A stretch of 64,000 nt of DNA from an uncultured Ulvibacter sp. (GCA_938083445.1 CALKCP010000019.1:101148-165147); one strand, 5' to 3'; positions 8,553 to 18,303 are shown, counted from the stretch's first letter. Program-made: numbers and translations. Notes: generated by a model from the sequence alone, not told the origin.

Positions 8553-10558
8553 GATGCAGGCAAGCCCTCTTTATTAAATAAAGTAGCTATTCCATTATCA
8601 CTCCATGCGTAACGCGCATATACTGGTTTTTGCACTGTTGCAGCAGATAATTCAATAGTATTATTTATAATTATTGCAGTAGCAGGGACATATTTTTTAT
8701 CAGCACCAGCAATCTCAAATCCTTCTAATTTAGAATCAATAGCGGTTAATCCAGAACCTACATGATCGAATTCAATGATTACTTTATTTCCAGAGATAGT
8801 GTGTGTTTTATACAAAGGGCTAGAAGCAATTATTTTATTGTTGTAATCATTGACTAATGCTAATCCTGCAAGTCGACTGCCAACATCTTGCTTGTTAGCA
8901 GGATGGATATTCATAAAATTACCGATATCCATTGTAACCACCATGCCTGTATTTTTAGCTTTTAAACTTTTTCTTTGAGCATCCCTTAAATCCATTGAAC
9001 CTTCTTCATTTGTTGGTGTTCCATAATTATATGGTGCTATTTGAACAAAGTAAAACGGGAAGTCTTCTTTCCACTGACTACGCCAATCATTTATCATTTT
9101 CGGGAATAATCGTGTATATTGTTCGGCTCGACCAACATTGGATTCTCCTTGATACCAAATAGCTCCTTTAATACTATAAGGGACCAATGGATTGATCATG
9201 GCATTATATAGAACACTTGGTAAATTTGGTCCCATTACCATTATTTCTGGTCGTTGGGATAAATTAATTTTATCTAAATCATAAGTGTAAAACCTTCCAT
9301 CATACATTTCGGCCATAGGCTGATAACTCCACATTCCATTTAACGAAATAGTAATGTCATTTTCATTAGTTAAGGCTAGGGTTCCTGTTATTGTTCCTGG
9401 TCCTCCGGTATCAATAGCCCTTATAGCAATACTATTTTCCCCTTTTTTAAGAAGTTCTTTAGAAATCGTATAAACCCTTTCAGTTACATGATGTCCATAA
9501 CCAACTAAACCACCTACTTCCTCTCCATTAAAATAAACAGTATCCATGTCATCAATAGTTCCAATTGAAAGCACATAATCCGCAGTTACATCTTCTATTT
9601 CAATGTTTCTTCTCAACCATACAACTCCATCAAATTCCCAATCATTATATGTGTCATACCTGTTTGGCAACTCAATCTTTTTCCAGCTTTCATAATTAAA
9701 TTCAGGTTGAGCAATTTCTAAATCGTTAAAGTTTAAAGAAGCCCAACCTTCATTTGTTTGAGGTATGTGCAAAGCATCTAATTGTGAATACCAATCCTTG
9801 GTGCTTTTCCACTTTCTGGGATCTTCCAAAGCGGCAATAGATTCGTCAAAATCACCAAGTTCGCTGAGTGATTTTTTACTTGTCCATGCTTCTGCAACTG
9901 TTCCGCCCCAACTTGAATGAATAATGCCTATCGGTACGTTTAATTCCTTATACAAACGTCTTGCAAAAAAGTATGCAGTAGCACTAAAATCTTCAACTGA
10001 TTGCGGAGAACAAATGTCCCATTTACCGCCAACAGTATCAATAGCTTTTAAGTTATAATTTCTCGCTACATTAAACATTCTCACTGCAGGATAATTAGCA
10101 TTTGCTATTTCTTCCTTAGAATTCTTTATTGGGTCGCTAGGCGGCCATCCTTTTAGAGACATTTGCATATTAGACTGGCCAGACGCTAACCAAACTTCTC
10201 CAATCAACACATCATTTAGTAAAAGTGTTGAGTCTTTTGTAACAATATTTACTTCAAAAGGTCCTCCTGCTTCTGGTGTAGGTAAATTAAGTTTCCAATT
10301 GCCGTTTTGATCGGTAATACTAGTTGATTCTTTTCCCCAACTTCCGCTAACTGTAACTTTTTCATTTGGTATGTATGTTCCCCAAAAAGCTACATTTTCT
10401 TTTTGCTGTAGTACCATATGGTTAGTAAAAAGAGTGTTTAATTTTAGCTCACGTTGTTCGGAAGGTTTGGGAGAATTAAGTTCTGATGACAGTTGACAAG
10501 AATTAAACTGTAACGTAATAGATAAAATTATTAAGACTATAATATTCTTATTCATCAT
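8534..10558 (-). CDS. Sialate O-acetylesterase-type (SASA) lipoprotein
   Basis: Predicted carbohydrate O-acetylesterase of the SASA/DUF303 SGNH-like family, which includes sialate 9-O-acetylesterases and acetylxylan esterases. With the start at 10558 it has 674 residues. The leader ends in FNSC (lipobox). LWLASGQSNMQM-like sequence (EVWLASGQSNMQM) at about 121-133 carries the GQSN nucleophile. A galactose-binding-like insert around the middle has VVWLRRNIE and NSIAIRAIDTGGPG, then GAIWYQGESNVGRAEQY supplies the second catalytic block. Starts at 10558 or 10555 (consecutive ATGs) fit the leader. The ORF runs to 10588, but that longer start overlaps the upstream gene. The right arm of a terminator overlaps its 3' end. 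True substrate (sialic acid or another acetylated sugar) is not shown; no sialidase is in the window. Confidence 0.85.
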   Translation of the reverse strand: MMNKNIIVLIILSITLQFNSCQLSSELNSPKPSEQRELKLNTLFTNHMVLQQKENVAFWGTYIPNEKVTVSGSWGKESTSITDQNGNWKLNLPTPEAGGPFEVNIVTKDSTLLLNDVLIGEVWLASGQSNMQMSLKGWPPSDPIKNSKEEIANANYPAVRMFNVARNYNLKAIDTVGGKWDICSPQSVEDFSATAYFFARRLYKELNVPIGIIHSSWGGTVAEAWTSKKSLSELGDFDESIAALEDPRKWKSTKDWYSQLDALHIPQTNEGWASLNFNDLEIAQPEFNYESWKKIELPNRYDTYNDWEFDGVVWLRRNIEIEDVTADYVLSIGTIDDMDTVYFNGEEVGGLVGYGHHVTERVYTISKELLKKGENSIAIRAIDTGGPGTITGTLALTNENDITISLNGMWSYQPMAEMYDGRFYTYDLDKINLSQRPEIMVMGPNLPSVLYNAMINPLVPYSIKGAIWYQGESNVGRAEQYTRLFPKMINDWRSQWKEDFPFYFVQIAPYNYGTPTNEEGSMDLRDAQRKSLKAKNTGMVVTMDIGNFMNIHPANKQDVGSRLAGLALVNDYNNKIIASSPLYKTHTISGNKVIIEFDHVGSGLTAIDSKLEGFEIAGADKKYVPATAIIINNTIELSAATVQKPVYARYAWSDNGIATLFNKEGLPASSFTTE

Positions 10559-10565
10559 TATTAAT

Positions 10566-11276
10566 TTATTTAGTGAGTGCTTTGTCAATTGCTTTTTGAG
10601 CTAATTTTTCCATAACTAAATATCCTGCTTTGTTTGGATGCACAAGGTCATTAGCAGCAGTATAATCTGGCACTTTTAAACCACCTTTATCATCTACCAT
10701 TGCAGAATAATAATCTAAATAAATGAAATTCTTTTCTTCAGCATAAGCTTTAATAGCTTTATTAATTGTAATGATTTTAGATGCTGGATCTAATCCAGGT
10801 TTCCACAAGTATTCTATAGCGGGTAAAACAGAGGAGATAATAACTTTAATATCATTAGCGTTGGCAATTTCTGCCATAGATTTAATATTGCCAATAATGG
10901 TTTCTAAAGATGTATAACCTGTATTACCAGCAATATCATTTGTGCCAGCTAAAATGACCACAGCTTTAGGGTTTACATCAATAACATCTTGCCTAAACCT
11001 TAAAAGCATCTGCGGAGTGGTTTGTCCACCTATACCCCTATTAATATAATCTCTGTCTTTAAAAAATTCAGGACGTATTTGAACCCAACCTTCAGTAATA
11101 GAGTTTCCCATAAACACAACTCTGTTATCAGGTTTTGTGTGTAGTTTTAATTCTAGGTTAGCTTTATCAAAACGTGTTATATTTGCAAAATCGCGCCAAT
11201 TTTGTGGACATTCTTTATGGGTAAATAATTGTGATTGTGATAAGAAAACTATTAGGAGAAAATAGATTACATGCAT
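10566..11276 (-). CDS. SGNH/GDSL hydrolase (secreted)
   Basis: A 236-residue protein with a Sec-type leader and the full set of SGNH blocks. These are VVFMGNSITEGW with nucleophile Ser at about 59, NRGIGGQT (block II Gly), VILAGTNDI (block III Asn) and HPNKAGY (block V His). The fold resembles PAF-acetylhydrolase-like or rhamnogalacturonan acetylesterase-like enzymes common beside glycan loci. It lies 8 bases upstream of the SASA esterase on the same strand, so the two probably act together on acetylated substrate outside the cytoplasm. Substrate is not determinable from sequence. Confidence 0.85.
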   Translation of the reverse strand: MHVIYFLLIVFLSQSQLFTHKECPQNWRDFANITRFDKANLELKLHTKPDNRVVFMGNSITEGWVQIRPEFFKDRDYINRGIGGQTTPQMLLRFRQDVIDVNPKAVVILAGTNDIAGNTGYTSLETIIGNIKSMAEIANANDIKVIISSVLPAIEYLWKPGLDPASKIITINKAIKAYAEEKNFIYLDYYSAMVDDKGGLKVPDYTAANDLVHPNKAGYLVMEKLAQKAIDKALTK

Positions 11277-11419
11277 ATTTTATGTTTTTAGTTAGACGTT
11301 ATATTAAATTTAGATTCATTTTTTAAAGTTCTATTAATCCATAGGGTACTATAAAAATAGAAAAAGTAAAGTAAGTTTATATTTTATTTTTATCCATTAG
11401 GTTATGTTTATCTATAATT

Positions 11420-11850
11420 TTATAATATGGTTGCTCTAATCTTGCTCCACATTTTAATCAACAGTATGCCAGAAATAATTGCAGTAGTTGTTAAGGGTAT
11501 TGCATCGCTATAATCTCCATAAATTCAATATCTGTATTTACATTTGATTTCCGCCATAGTTTAGCACACACAAAAACAGTTAATAATCCTGTAATTAAAA
11601 AAGCCTCCCTTACTCAATTTCCAGAAACACCATTTGTTCTAACTATATCCGTCACTAAATTGGGTATGTCTTTAGAAAAGGTCGTGGCGACCATAGATGC
11701 ACCTGGAAACCACCAAGGCATTGTGCGTCCAGACAAGAAAAACTCTGAAGAACTCCTACCTGATTTTTTTGAAACATAAATTCCAACAGAAAGTGTGATT
11801 GTTAAGAATAAAATAATTAGTGCGCAGTCTAATGTGCTTAATGTTACCAT
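11420..11850 (-). pseudogene. Decayed sodium:solute symporter gene (N- and C-terminal remnants)
   Basis: Reading the minus strand from ATG at 11850 gives the first 78 residues of an SSS transporter (SGRTMPWWFPGASMVATTFS), then an in-frame TGA at 11614-11616 after GVSGN, where a Trp would be expected. Translation past the stop continues as recognisable protein (AFLITGLLTVFVCAKLW, NVNTDIEF). Near 11520 it switches frame to a C-terminal end, YGDYSDAIP to KMWSKIRATIL, with stop at 11420-11422. Only about 140 of an expected 550 or so residues remain. The centre of the gene is deleted, one stop is acquired and one frame is shifted. It sits between fucP and the esterases in the same orientation, so it probably was a working transporter of this locus. 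Confidence 0.85.
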
Positions 11851-11890
11851 AGGTTAGAAGCGCTTAATTATTTTTTGAAATTTCTAATAG

Positions 11891-13195
11891 TTATATCTGC
11901 CGATTTTCATACATTCTAATTACTCTTAATGCATACCATGCTATGTATACAAAACATAGTAATGGAAGTAGGAAAGAAAAATTAACCTCGGATACACCAA
12001 TAATTTTTATATCATTTACAGCAGTTCCTCCTGCATCGATAATCATTCCTTGTAACTTTGGCATTAAAGCACCTCCAACTATGGCCATCACTAGTCCTGC
12101 AGATCCAATTTTAGATTCTTCTTCATTTAATCCGTTAAGAGCAATACCATAAATAGTTGGAAACATTAATGACATACAAAAAGAAACTCCAACTAAACAA
12201 TACAACCCATAAAGACCTTCTCTTAAAATAGTTATCGTACAAAACACTATTGCTAAAAGCGAAAAATACATTAACAATTTGCCTGAGCTTATATAACGAA
12301 GCAAATACGTGCCAATGGCTCTACCTGCTAAAAACACTATAAAAGCAATAAATTGATAATTAGCTGCGGTATCGCTTTCTATACCAATCCCTTCAGCGTA
12401 TTGGTAAATATATGTCCAACACATTATTTGTGCACCAACATAAAATACTTGAGCAATGACGCCTAAAACATATTTTTTATTTTTGCTCAATGATATAAAA
12501 GTATTCTTAACACTTGGAATTGTGTCATTATTTCTAACTTGAGGCATTTTGTAAATAGCTATTAAAATAAAAACAGCCATTATTACTAATCCTAGAATAA
12601 CATAAGGATCTCGTATTACAAGAAGATCAGAAGTTCTAATTAATGTTTTTTTTGCTTCAGACAGCATACTGTAATTTTCAATATCGTCTGACTGTAATTT
12701 TTTTAGAACAAACTGTTGTGCAATCAATAATCCCGCTATTAAACCTAAGGGGTTAAATGCCTGAGCAAGATTTAAACGTTGTGTAGCGGTTTCGGGAGAT
12801 CCCATCGCAAGAATATAAGGATTTGCTGTAGTCTCTAAAAAAGCTAATCCGAATGTTAATATGTATAAACCCAAACAAAAAAACCAAAACTGTTCCGTAA
12901 TTGCTGCAGGGTAAAACAATAATGCTCCAATAGCATATAATGCAAGTCCTATTAAAATTCCTTTTTTATATGAATACTTTCTAACAAATAATGCCGCAGG
13001 TAGCGCCATACAAAAGTAACCCCCATAAAATGCCATTTGTACCCAAGCTGCTTGAGAATTAGACAATTCTAGTACTTTTTTAAAAGCTTGAACCATCGGG
13101 TCGGTAATTGCATTTGCAAAACCCCATAAGGCAAATAATAAGGTGACTAAAATGAAAGGGACTAATACTTGTTTGGAAACAATCGGTGTTTTCAT
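11891..13195 (-). CDS. FucP-type MFS sugar:proton symporter
   Basis: A 434-residue inner-membrane protein with about 12 hydrophobic segments and the FucP family N terminus: LLFALWGFANAITDPMVQAFKKV, WVQMAFYGGYFCMALPAALF and FLETTANPYILAMG. Family members import L-fucose, or glucose/galactose/mannose in the related GluP branch, with protons. No fucosidase or fucose pathway gene is in the window, so mannose, GlcNAc or another hexose is as likely as fucose. It stands alone between a terminator upstream and the symporter remnant downstream, all on the minus strand. Confidence 0.85.
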   Translation of the reverse strand: MKTPIVSKQVLVPFILVTLLFALWGFANAITDPMVQAFKKVLELSNSQAAWVQMAFYGGYFCMALPAALFVRKYSYKKGILIGLALYAIGALLFYPAAITEQFWFFCLGLYILTFGLAFLETTANPYILAMGSPETATQRLNLAQAFNPLGLIAGLLIAQQFVLKKLQSDDIENYSMLSEAKKTLIRTSDLLVIRDPYVILGLVIMAVFILIAIYKMPQVRNNDTIPSVKNTFISLSKNKKYVLGVIAQVFYVGAQIMCWTYIYQYAEGIGIESDTAANYQFIAFIVFLAGRAIGTYLLRYISSGKLLMYFSLLAIVFCTITILREGLYGLYCLVGVSFCMSLMFPTIYGIALNGLNEEESKIGSAGLVMAIVGGALMPKLQGMIIDAGGTAVNDIKIIGVSEVNFSFLLPLLCFVYIAWYALRVIRMYENRQI

Positions 13196-13231
13196 TTTTT
13201 CTACTATTACTAAGTGTTTTAAGTCTAAAAA

Positions 13232-13262
13232 AAAAGAAGAGTGATAAACTCACTCTTCTTTT
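13232..13262 (-). terminator. Rho-independent terminator
   Basis: A 13-bp perfect stem (13232-13244 with 13250-13262, loop of 5) followed on the minus strand by a run of U (the A tract at 13227-13235). It ends the minus-strand transcript that carries the SGNH gene and the GH2 remnant, just upstream of the fucP-like gene. Confidence 0.75.
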
Positions 13263-13405
13263 AGCTTAACACAAATCAATTACTCAAATAATTATAAAGC
13301 CTAAAGAAAAAAATAATGTTGAAGAATAAAAAATTAGTTCGACCAATAACAGCTCTAAACTCATAAATGCATGGTTTCTATGTTAATTAAGCCGTATTTT
13401 ACTTT

Positions 13406-13696
13406 TTATTTAGTAGAAGTATCTACCAAAGCAACAATTTTAAGATTGTCTTTAAATGACTGATAATTGTCTGATTCCCCTTTTTTAATAACAACTACTT
13501 TTTTACTATTTGGAAGCATATCGAAGTAATTATCAGAAAAATTATGAATAGAATTTGTTGATGTAAAAACATTTTTAGCAAGTTTATCCGTTTTTAATTC
13601 CACAGTAAACTGCTTTTCGTTTTCTAGTATTGATTTATCGACTGTTGATTCTGCATGTTTTATTTTTCCATGCTCGCCTTTCTTTACAGCCAGATG
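13406..13696 (-). pseudogene. C-terminal remnant of a GH2 beta-mannosidase-like gene
   Basis: The minus-strand frame is open for 96 codons and reads HLAVKKGEHGK, then VFTSTNSIHNFSDNYFDMLPNSKK to a stop at 13406. FSDNYFDLLP is, from memory, a signature of the Ig-like C-terminal domain of GH2 beta-mannosidases. The large catalytic part is absent. The fragment begins directly after, and in the same frame as, the stop codon of the SGNH gene, so the deletion end point appears to lie there. A GTG at 13603 could start a 65-residue peptide, but a functional role is unlikely. Confidence 0.65.
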
Positions 13697-14848
13697 CTAA
13701 TTTTTATTAAGTACAGTTTTAATAAGGTTTTGCTCTTTAAAGTTCTTAATTAAATAGTCTGCGTACCTTGAAAATCCTAAATCGGTAAGGTGCACACCAT
13801 CTACAGTCCCCTCATTATCTACTAAAAAACCTTGATTGTCTTTGATATAAAAAATATTTGGAGTGCCACTTTTTATAATTTTATCATACTCACTTTTGAG
13901 TGCTGCATTTTCCTGAATCAATCCGGTTTCTATAGTTTGATCTAAAAAAGCCGTTGTGTACATCATGTTTTCAACTAAAACTATAGGCGTGAGCGGGTGC
14001 TTAGTTCTAATCATATCCACCAATGGTCTAACTCTCTCACTAACCTGTTCAGAGTCCATGTTTTGCATACATTCAATCACATAAAAGCTTGCATCAATTT
14101 CAGAGATGAGTTCAATAATGGGTGTTTCCATTCTCCCATTTCCACTAAACCCATAATTTATACAATCAACGTCTAATTCTCTAGAGATAATATTGGTATG
14201 TGCCATTCCTGGACGTGAAGCACAACCACCTTGAGTGATACTTGTACCATAAAACACAATTGGCTTTTCCGAATTAGGTTTAGCCTCTTTAATTGTGGCG
14301 TTACTATCTATTCCTATTTCTAATTTTGTAACTCCATCATATAAGGGTAAAAATAGTTTGTACTCTCTAAATTCAGGAGTCATGTTTTTTATGAGCTCAT
14401 ATTCATTTATACTGTCAGTAGGCATGGCCTTATTTTGATATGTTTTAAGTCCTACATAAGCTCCTGCTGTAGTTACATATCTCCATTTGTTATTATACTT
14501 TGTATATAAATCTATTCCCTTAATTCCGGTAGATGCCATATGAGGCATTTCTAAATCATTTAAAACAGACCATTTTAAACTGATACTTGTCGAATTTGTA
14601 TGAAATCGTACAGTTATTCCTGCAGATGCTTTGGATAGATCCCAAACAGGTTCTCTTACTTTATCTTTATACGAAATTGGTAACCTATCATAAGGACTTT
14701 CCTTTAACGAATCGGCAATAACTGTTCCTTCAAGTAAAAAGTGATCTCGACCAAAGTAGGTAATGTCGGTTTCTTTAACAGTTTCTGTTTCTTGAGAAAA
14801 CCCAAAAAAAGAAAATCCGCTAATTATAAATAGTAAAAGAAACTTCAT
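13697..14848 (-). CDS. SGNH/GDSL hydrolase with GxDLY N-terminal domain
   Basis: A 383-residue secreted protein with a leader ending near GFSQ. The N-terminal beta-sandwich contains GIDLYTKYNNKWRYV, the GxDLY signature. The SGNH domain follows: PIVFYGTSITQGGCASRPGM with the nucleophile Ser, NYGFSGNGRM, and VDGVHLTDLGFSRYAD with the catalytic Asp-His pair. These two-domain enzymes are predicted carbohydrate esterases. It starts 14 bases after the end of the FG-GAP gene on the same strand, implying cotranscription. Its stop codon TAG is followed in frame by the GH2 remnant. Substrate unknown. Confidence 0.85.
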   Translation of the reverse strand: MKFLLLFIISGFSFFGFSQETETVKETDITYFGRDHFLLEGTVIADSLKESPYDRLPISYKDKVREPVWDLSKASAGITVRFHTNSTSISLKWSVLNDLEMPHMASTGIKGIDLYTKYNNKWRYVTTAGAYVGLKTYQNKAMPTDSINEYELIKNMTPEFREYKLFLPLYDGVTKLEIGIDSNATIKEAKPNSEKPIVFYGTSITQGGCASRPGMAHTNIISRELDVDCINYGFSGNGRMETPIIELISEIDASFYVIECMQNMDSEQVSERVRPLVDMIRTKHPLTPIVLVENMMYTTAFLDQTIETGLIQENAALKSEYDKIIKSGTPNIFYIKDNQGFLVDNEGTVDGVHLTDLGFSRYADYLIKNFKEQNLIKTVLNKN

Positions 14849-14861
14849 AGTATTTATTGAT

Positions 14862-17800
14862 TTATTCTTCTATTATAGTAAAACATTGCAGCTTATCATC
14901 ATTATTCGCAATCAAAATTTTTCTTTGTTTCTTATTGGAAATCACAACTGTTTTCTTTGCATCGCGATTGGCAAAAAATCCACTTTCTTGGTTAGTTGAT
15001 GCTAAAAAATTTCCTGTTCCATCTCCAAGCATCAAAAGCCCATTACCAGCATCATTTCTTGGTGTTTCTATTTCTGATACAAACATATTTCCTACAATTA
15101 ACACATCTAAATGATCATCCTTATTAAAATCATCTATCAGAATATCATCAATATTTGAAAATTGAGCCTGATACGGTAATGACGATATTTTAAAACGTCC
15201 ATTACCAAGATTCTCTATATAAGATGAAGCAAATGTCATTGCCTTATAGTGCAATGAATTTTCGAGATTGTCATTACCATAAACTTGGTCAATCTCTAGT
15301 GCTGCAAAAACATCATACTTTTTTATTTTTTCTTTTAATGCAGGTATTTGCTGTGAAGAACATGAAAATCCTCTTAACGGATAATGCTTACTATCACTGT
15401 AATAACCTAAAACAACATCATTACTCCCATTGGCATCAAAATCATTGTAGTATATATCGAAAGGCTTCTCTTTTGACGTTTTATATTTATAGTTAAGACC
15501 AAGGTTTCCTGCAATAAAATCCATGTCACCATCATTATCAAAATCACCTTTTTCTAAACTAAACCACCAACCTGATGAGTCTTCTAATCCATCTACTGCT
15601 ACTTTGCTCAAGACTCCTTCATCATTTTTAAAGAAGGTGATAGGCATCCATTCTCCAACTAAAGCTAAATCGATATCTCCGTCACCATCATAATCATTCC
15701 AAACCGCATCGGTAACCATTCCAATAGCTTTAAATTCTGAAGCAGCAGTTTGAGTAGCATTTACCAATACTCCGTTTTCATTTTTCAATAACATACTGCT
15801 TGCAGGTGTTGGATATTGATGTGGTACATGCCTTCCTCCAACAAAAATATCCATATCTCCGTCGTTATCATAATCGGATGCCTTGACAATTGAACCACTA
15901 TCTCTATTCACATTTGCCATCGTTCCTTTTGAAAAGTTTCCTTTCCCATCGTTTAAGTATAGACGGTCTTCATAATGCACATCATTTACAGGATATTCAT
16001 TGCCTCCACTAACCACATATAAATCTTGATATCCATCTCCATTGATGTCAACAAAAAGCGCATCAACATCTTCATAACGACTTTCCTTTTCCCAAAAATT
16101 TGAATTACTTATGGAAAAACTACCATCTCTATTCTGAATATATAAATACGCGCTATGACCAGTTGCTCCTCCTAAATACACATCATCTAAACCATCATTA
16201 TTTACATCACCTTTTGCCATAGCTGGTCCCATTTGCGAAAGTTTATGAGGGAGTAATACTTGGTGTTGGTAATCATCAAAAGTGTTTTCTTGATGATTAA
16301 AATTGATATCAAACGACTCTGTACTATCATAAAGAAATGAGCTCTCACTTTTATCGGAAGGCTCACTAGGCTCATTTGAAGCATCGTTCATTGCTATTTG
16401 GATTGTTTGATTTACAGTAAGGTTTCTTTTTACTGTCATCCTTTGGTTAGGCCATGTTATAACAACACTATCTACTTTTGTTGTCTTGTTAAGCCCAAAG
16501 TGCACAAAAGACTCACTTGTAGAATAGATGCCACGAACGTTTGTAGTTTCATAGGTTTGCGTTTCATTTCCTGAATAGAGATTAATTCTAGTTCCTAAAA
16601 CAGGTCTATGTTTATTATCAACTAATTCTATCCGAAGAAAATTACTATTTGCATTAATTTCCGAATTGTTACGATACACAAATGCCTCACTGTTAATATT
16701 GTTGACAACAATATCTAAATCTCCATCGTTATCCAAATCCGCATAAGCAGAACCATTAGAAAAGGATTCTTGGTTGAGTCCCCATTCTTCTATTACTTTT
16801 TCAAACTCTAAGTCTCCATTATTTTTAAAAGCATAATTCTTTAAGGGCTGAGATGGCATTAATGCGGTTACATCATCTAAATTCAAAATATCGAAAAGGC
16901 TATTGATATTACCTCCGTCAGGATGTTTTTCTAGCCAATTATATCTTGTTTTGTCTATAAAACGTGCGACATTCCTGTCTGCATCTGTATTACGTATGTC
17001 ATAAAGTAGCCCATTGGTAATGTAGGTGTCCTTAAGGCCGTCATTGTTAAAATCAGCTATGAGGTTAGACCAGCTCCAATCGGTTGCTGCCATTCCGGTT
17101 AATTGAGCTACATCGCTAAACGTCGTATTTCCGTTATTGAGTTGTACGGCGTTATACATATATTGATAATGACCACCATCTTCGACAACTTGCCAAAATC
17201 TTTCAGGATTCATTCCGCTCATATTAGATTTTGAACGGAAATTATCTTCAGCGACCATATCAACTACAAAAAGATCCAGAAGCCCATCGTTGTTAATATC
17301 AGCCACATCAACTCCCATACTGTAGTAAGGCATATGATTTACTGCTGACTCTATATTATTTGTGAATGTACCGTCTTGATTATTTATGAAGAGGAAATCT
17401 GGTGCATAAAAATCATTTGTAACGTAGAGATCAGTCCATCCATCATTATTAATATCACTTGCAGATACTCCATTTGGAAAACCCGTGCGCTTTATACCAG
17501 TTTCTTCACTAACATCAATGAATGAATTTTCACCTGTATTTTTAAATAGTCTAAGATGATATTCTGGTTTTAATAACGTTGTTCCTGAAAATTCAGAATA
17601 ACCCCCTGGATTTGGAGGTTGAGTCAATAAAAAGAGATCTAAAAATCCATCTTTATCATAGTCTAAAAATGTAGCATGTCGTGTTCTTTGTGAGTCATCG
17701 ACTCCAAATGTTTTTGCAGATTCTGTAAACGTTCCGTCTCCGTTATTTACATATAATAGGTTGGTTCTCCATTCTGGTTTATCGTCATAAAGCTCTCTAC

Positions 17801-18203
17801 TTACGTATATGTCTATATGCCCATCGTTGTTAACATCAGCTATGGTAACTCCTGTAGACCAACCACCATCATTAATAATTCCAGAGGTTTTGGTAACATC
17901 TTTAAAGTTTAGGTTGCCTTGGTTTAGATATAATTTATCAGGAACCATATTCCCAGCAAAATAGAGATCTTGTAGACCATCGTTATTAAAATCCCCAACA
18001 CCTACTCCTGCGCCTCCATAAAAATTGGCATACAGTAAGATATTCTGTTCTTTACTATCTTTTATTTTATTATTAAAATCAATTCCTGTATCGGATGAAT
18101 TTAATAAAGTAAATAGGGTTTTGTTTTGAGGCAACACATCAGTTGGAGTGTTACACCCAAATATTAAGATAAAAAGGCAAAATTTTAAATCACGAATCTT
18201 CAT
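14862..18203 (-). CDS. FG-GAP/VCBS repeat lipoprotein with ASPIC/UnbV domain
   Basis: A 1113-residue surface or periplasmic lipoprotein (leader ends in LIFGC). It carries many integrin-like FG-GAP repeats with DxNxDGxxD calcium-binding loops, for example GVGDFNNDGLQDLYFAGN, DINNDGWTDLYV and DYDNDGDMDIFVGG. Between the two blocks of repeats, at about 520-620, an ASPIC/UnbV-like domain contains RGIYSTSESFVHFGL and VDSVVITWP. Proteins of this layout often accompany SusC/SusD loci and are presumed glycan-binding or scaffold proteins; the role here is inferred. It lies 100 bases downstream of susD across a hairpin and just upstream of an esterase. Confidence 0.88.
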   Translation of the reverse strand: MKIRDLKFCLFILIFGCNTPTDVLPQNKTLFTLLNSSDTGIDFNNKIKDSKEQNILLYANFYGGAGVGVGDFNNDGLQDLYFAGNMVPDKLYLNQGNLNFKDVTKTSGIINDGGWSTGVTIADVNNDGHIDIYVSRELYDDKPEWRTNLLYVNNGDGTFTESAKTFGVDDSQRTRHATFLDYDKDGFLDLFLLTQPPNPGGYSEFSGTTLLKPEYHLRLFKNTGENSFIDVSEETGIKRTGFPNGVSASDINNDGWTDLYVTNDFYAPDFLFINNQDGTFTNNIESAVNHMPYYSMGVDVADINNDGLLDLFVVDMVAEDNFRSKSNMSGMNPERFWQVVEDGGHYQYMYNAVQLNNGNTTFSDVAQLTGMAATDWSWSNLIADFNNDGLKDTYITNGLLYDIRNTDADRNVARFIDKTRYNWLEKHPDGGNINSLFDILNLDDVTALMPSQPLKNYAFKNNGDLEFEKVIEEWGLNQESFSNGSAYADLDNDGDLDIVVNNINSEAFVYRNNSEINANSNFLRIELVDNKHRPVLGTRINLYSGNETQTYETTNVRGIYSTSESFVHFGLNKTTKVDSVVITWPNQRMTVKRNLTVNQTIQIAMNDASNEPSEPSDKSESSFLYDSTESFDINFNHQENTFDDYQHQVLLPHKLSQMGPAMAKGDVNNDGLDDVYLGGATGHSAYLYIQNRDGSFSISNSNFWEKESRYEDVDALFVDINGDGYQDLYVVSGGNEYPVNDVHYEDRLYLNDGKGNFSKGTMANVNRDSGSIVKASDYDNDGDMDIFVGGRHVPHQYPTPASSMLLKNENGVLVNATQTAASEFKAIGMVTDAVWNDYDGDGDIDLALVGEWMPITFFKNDEGVLSKVAVDGLEDSSGWWFSLEKGDFDNDGDMDFIAGNLGLNYKYKTSKEKPFDIYYNDFDANGSNDVVLGYYSDSKHYPLRGFSCSSQQIPALKEKIKKYDVFAALEIDQVYGNDNLENSLHYKAMTFASSYIENLGNGRFKISSLPYQAQFSNIDDILIDDFNKDDHLDVLIVGNMFVSEIETPRNDAGNGLLMLGDGTGNFLASTNQESGFFANRDAKKTVVISNKKQRKILIANNDDKLQCFTIIEE

Positions 18204-18222
18204 TGTAGCTAATTTATAAAAT

Positions 18223-18252
18223 AAATAAAGAAGAGTTTCCTCTTCTTTATTT
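18223..18252 (-). terminator. Hairpin between susD-like and FG-GAP genes
   Basis: A 13-bp perfect stem (18223-18235 and 18240-18252) with a 4-base loop lies between the two minus-strand genes. The U tract is poor, so it may be a partial terminator or an RNA-stability element that lowers downstream expression relative to susCD. Confidence 0.6.
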
Positions 18253-18303
18253 ACATAAAACTAAATTAACAAATAATATATTTTAAAAATAAAAAATCTT
18301 AAA

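Noticed and set aside
13406..14848. SGNH gene and GH2 tail as one readthrough fusion protein
   Set aside because: They share a frame, but a clean TAG separates them and the SGNH protein is already full length; a deletion remnant explains the arrangement better.
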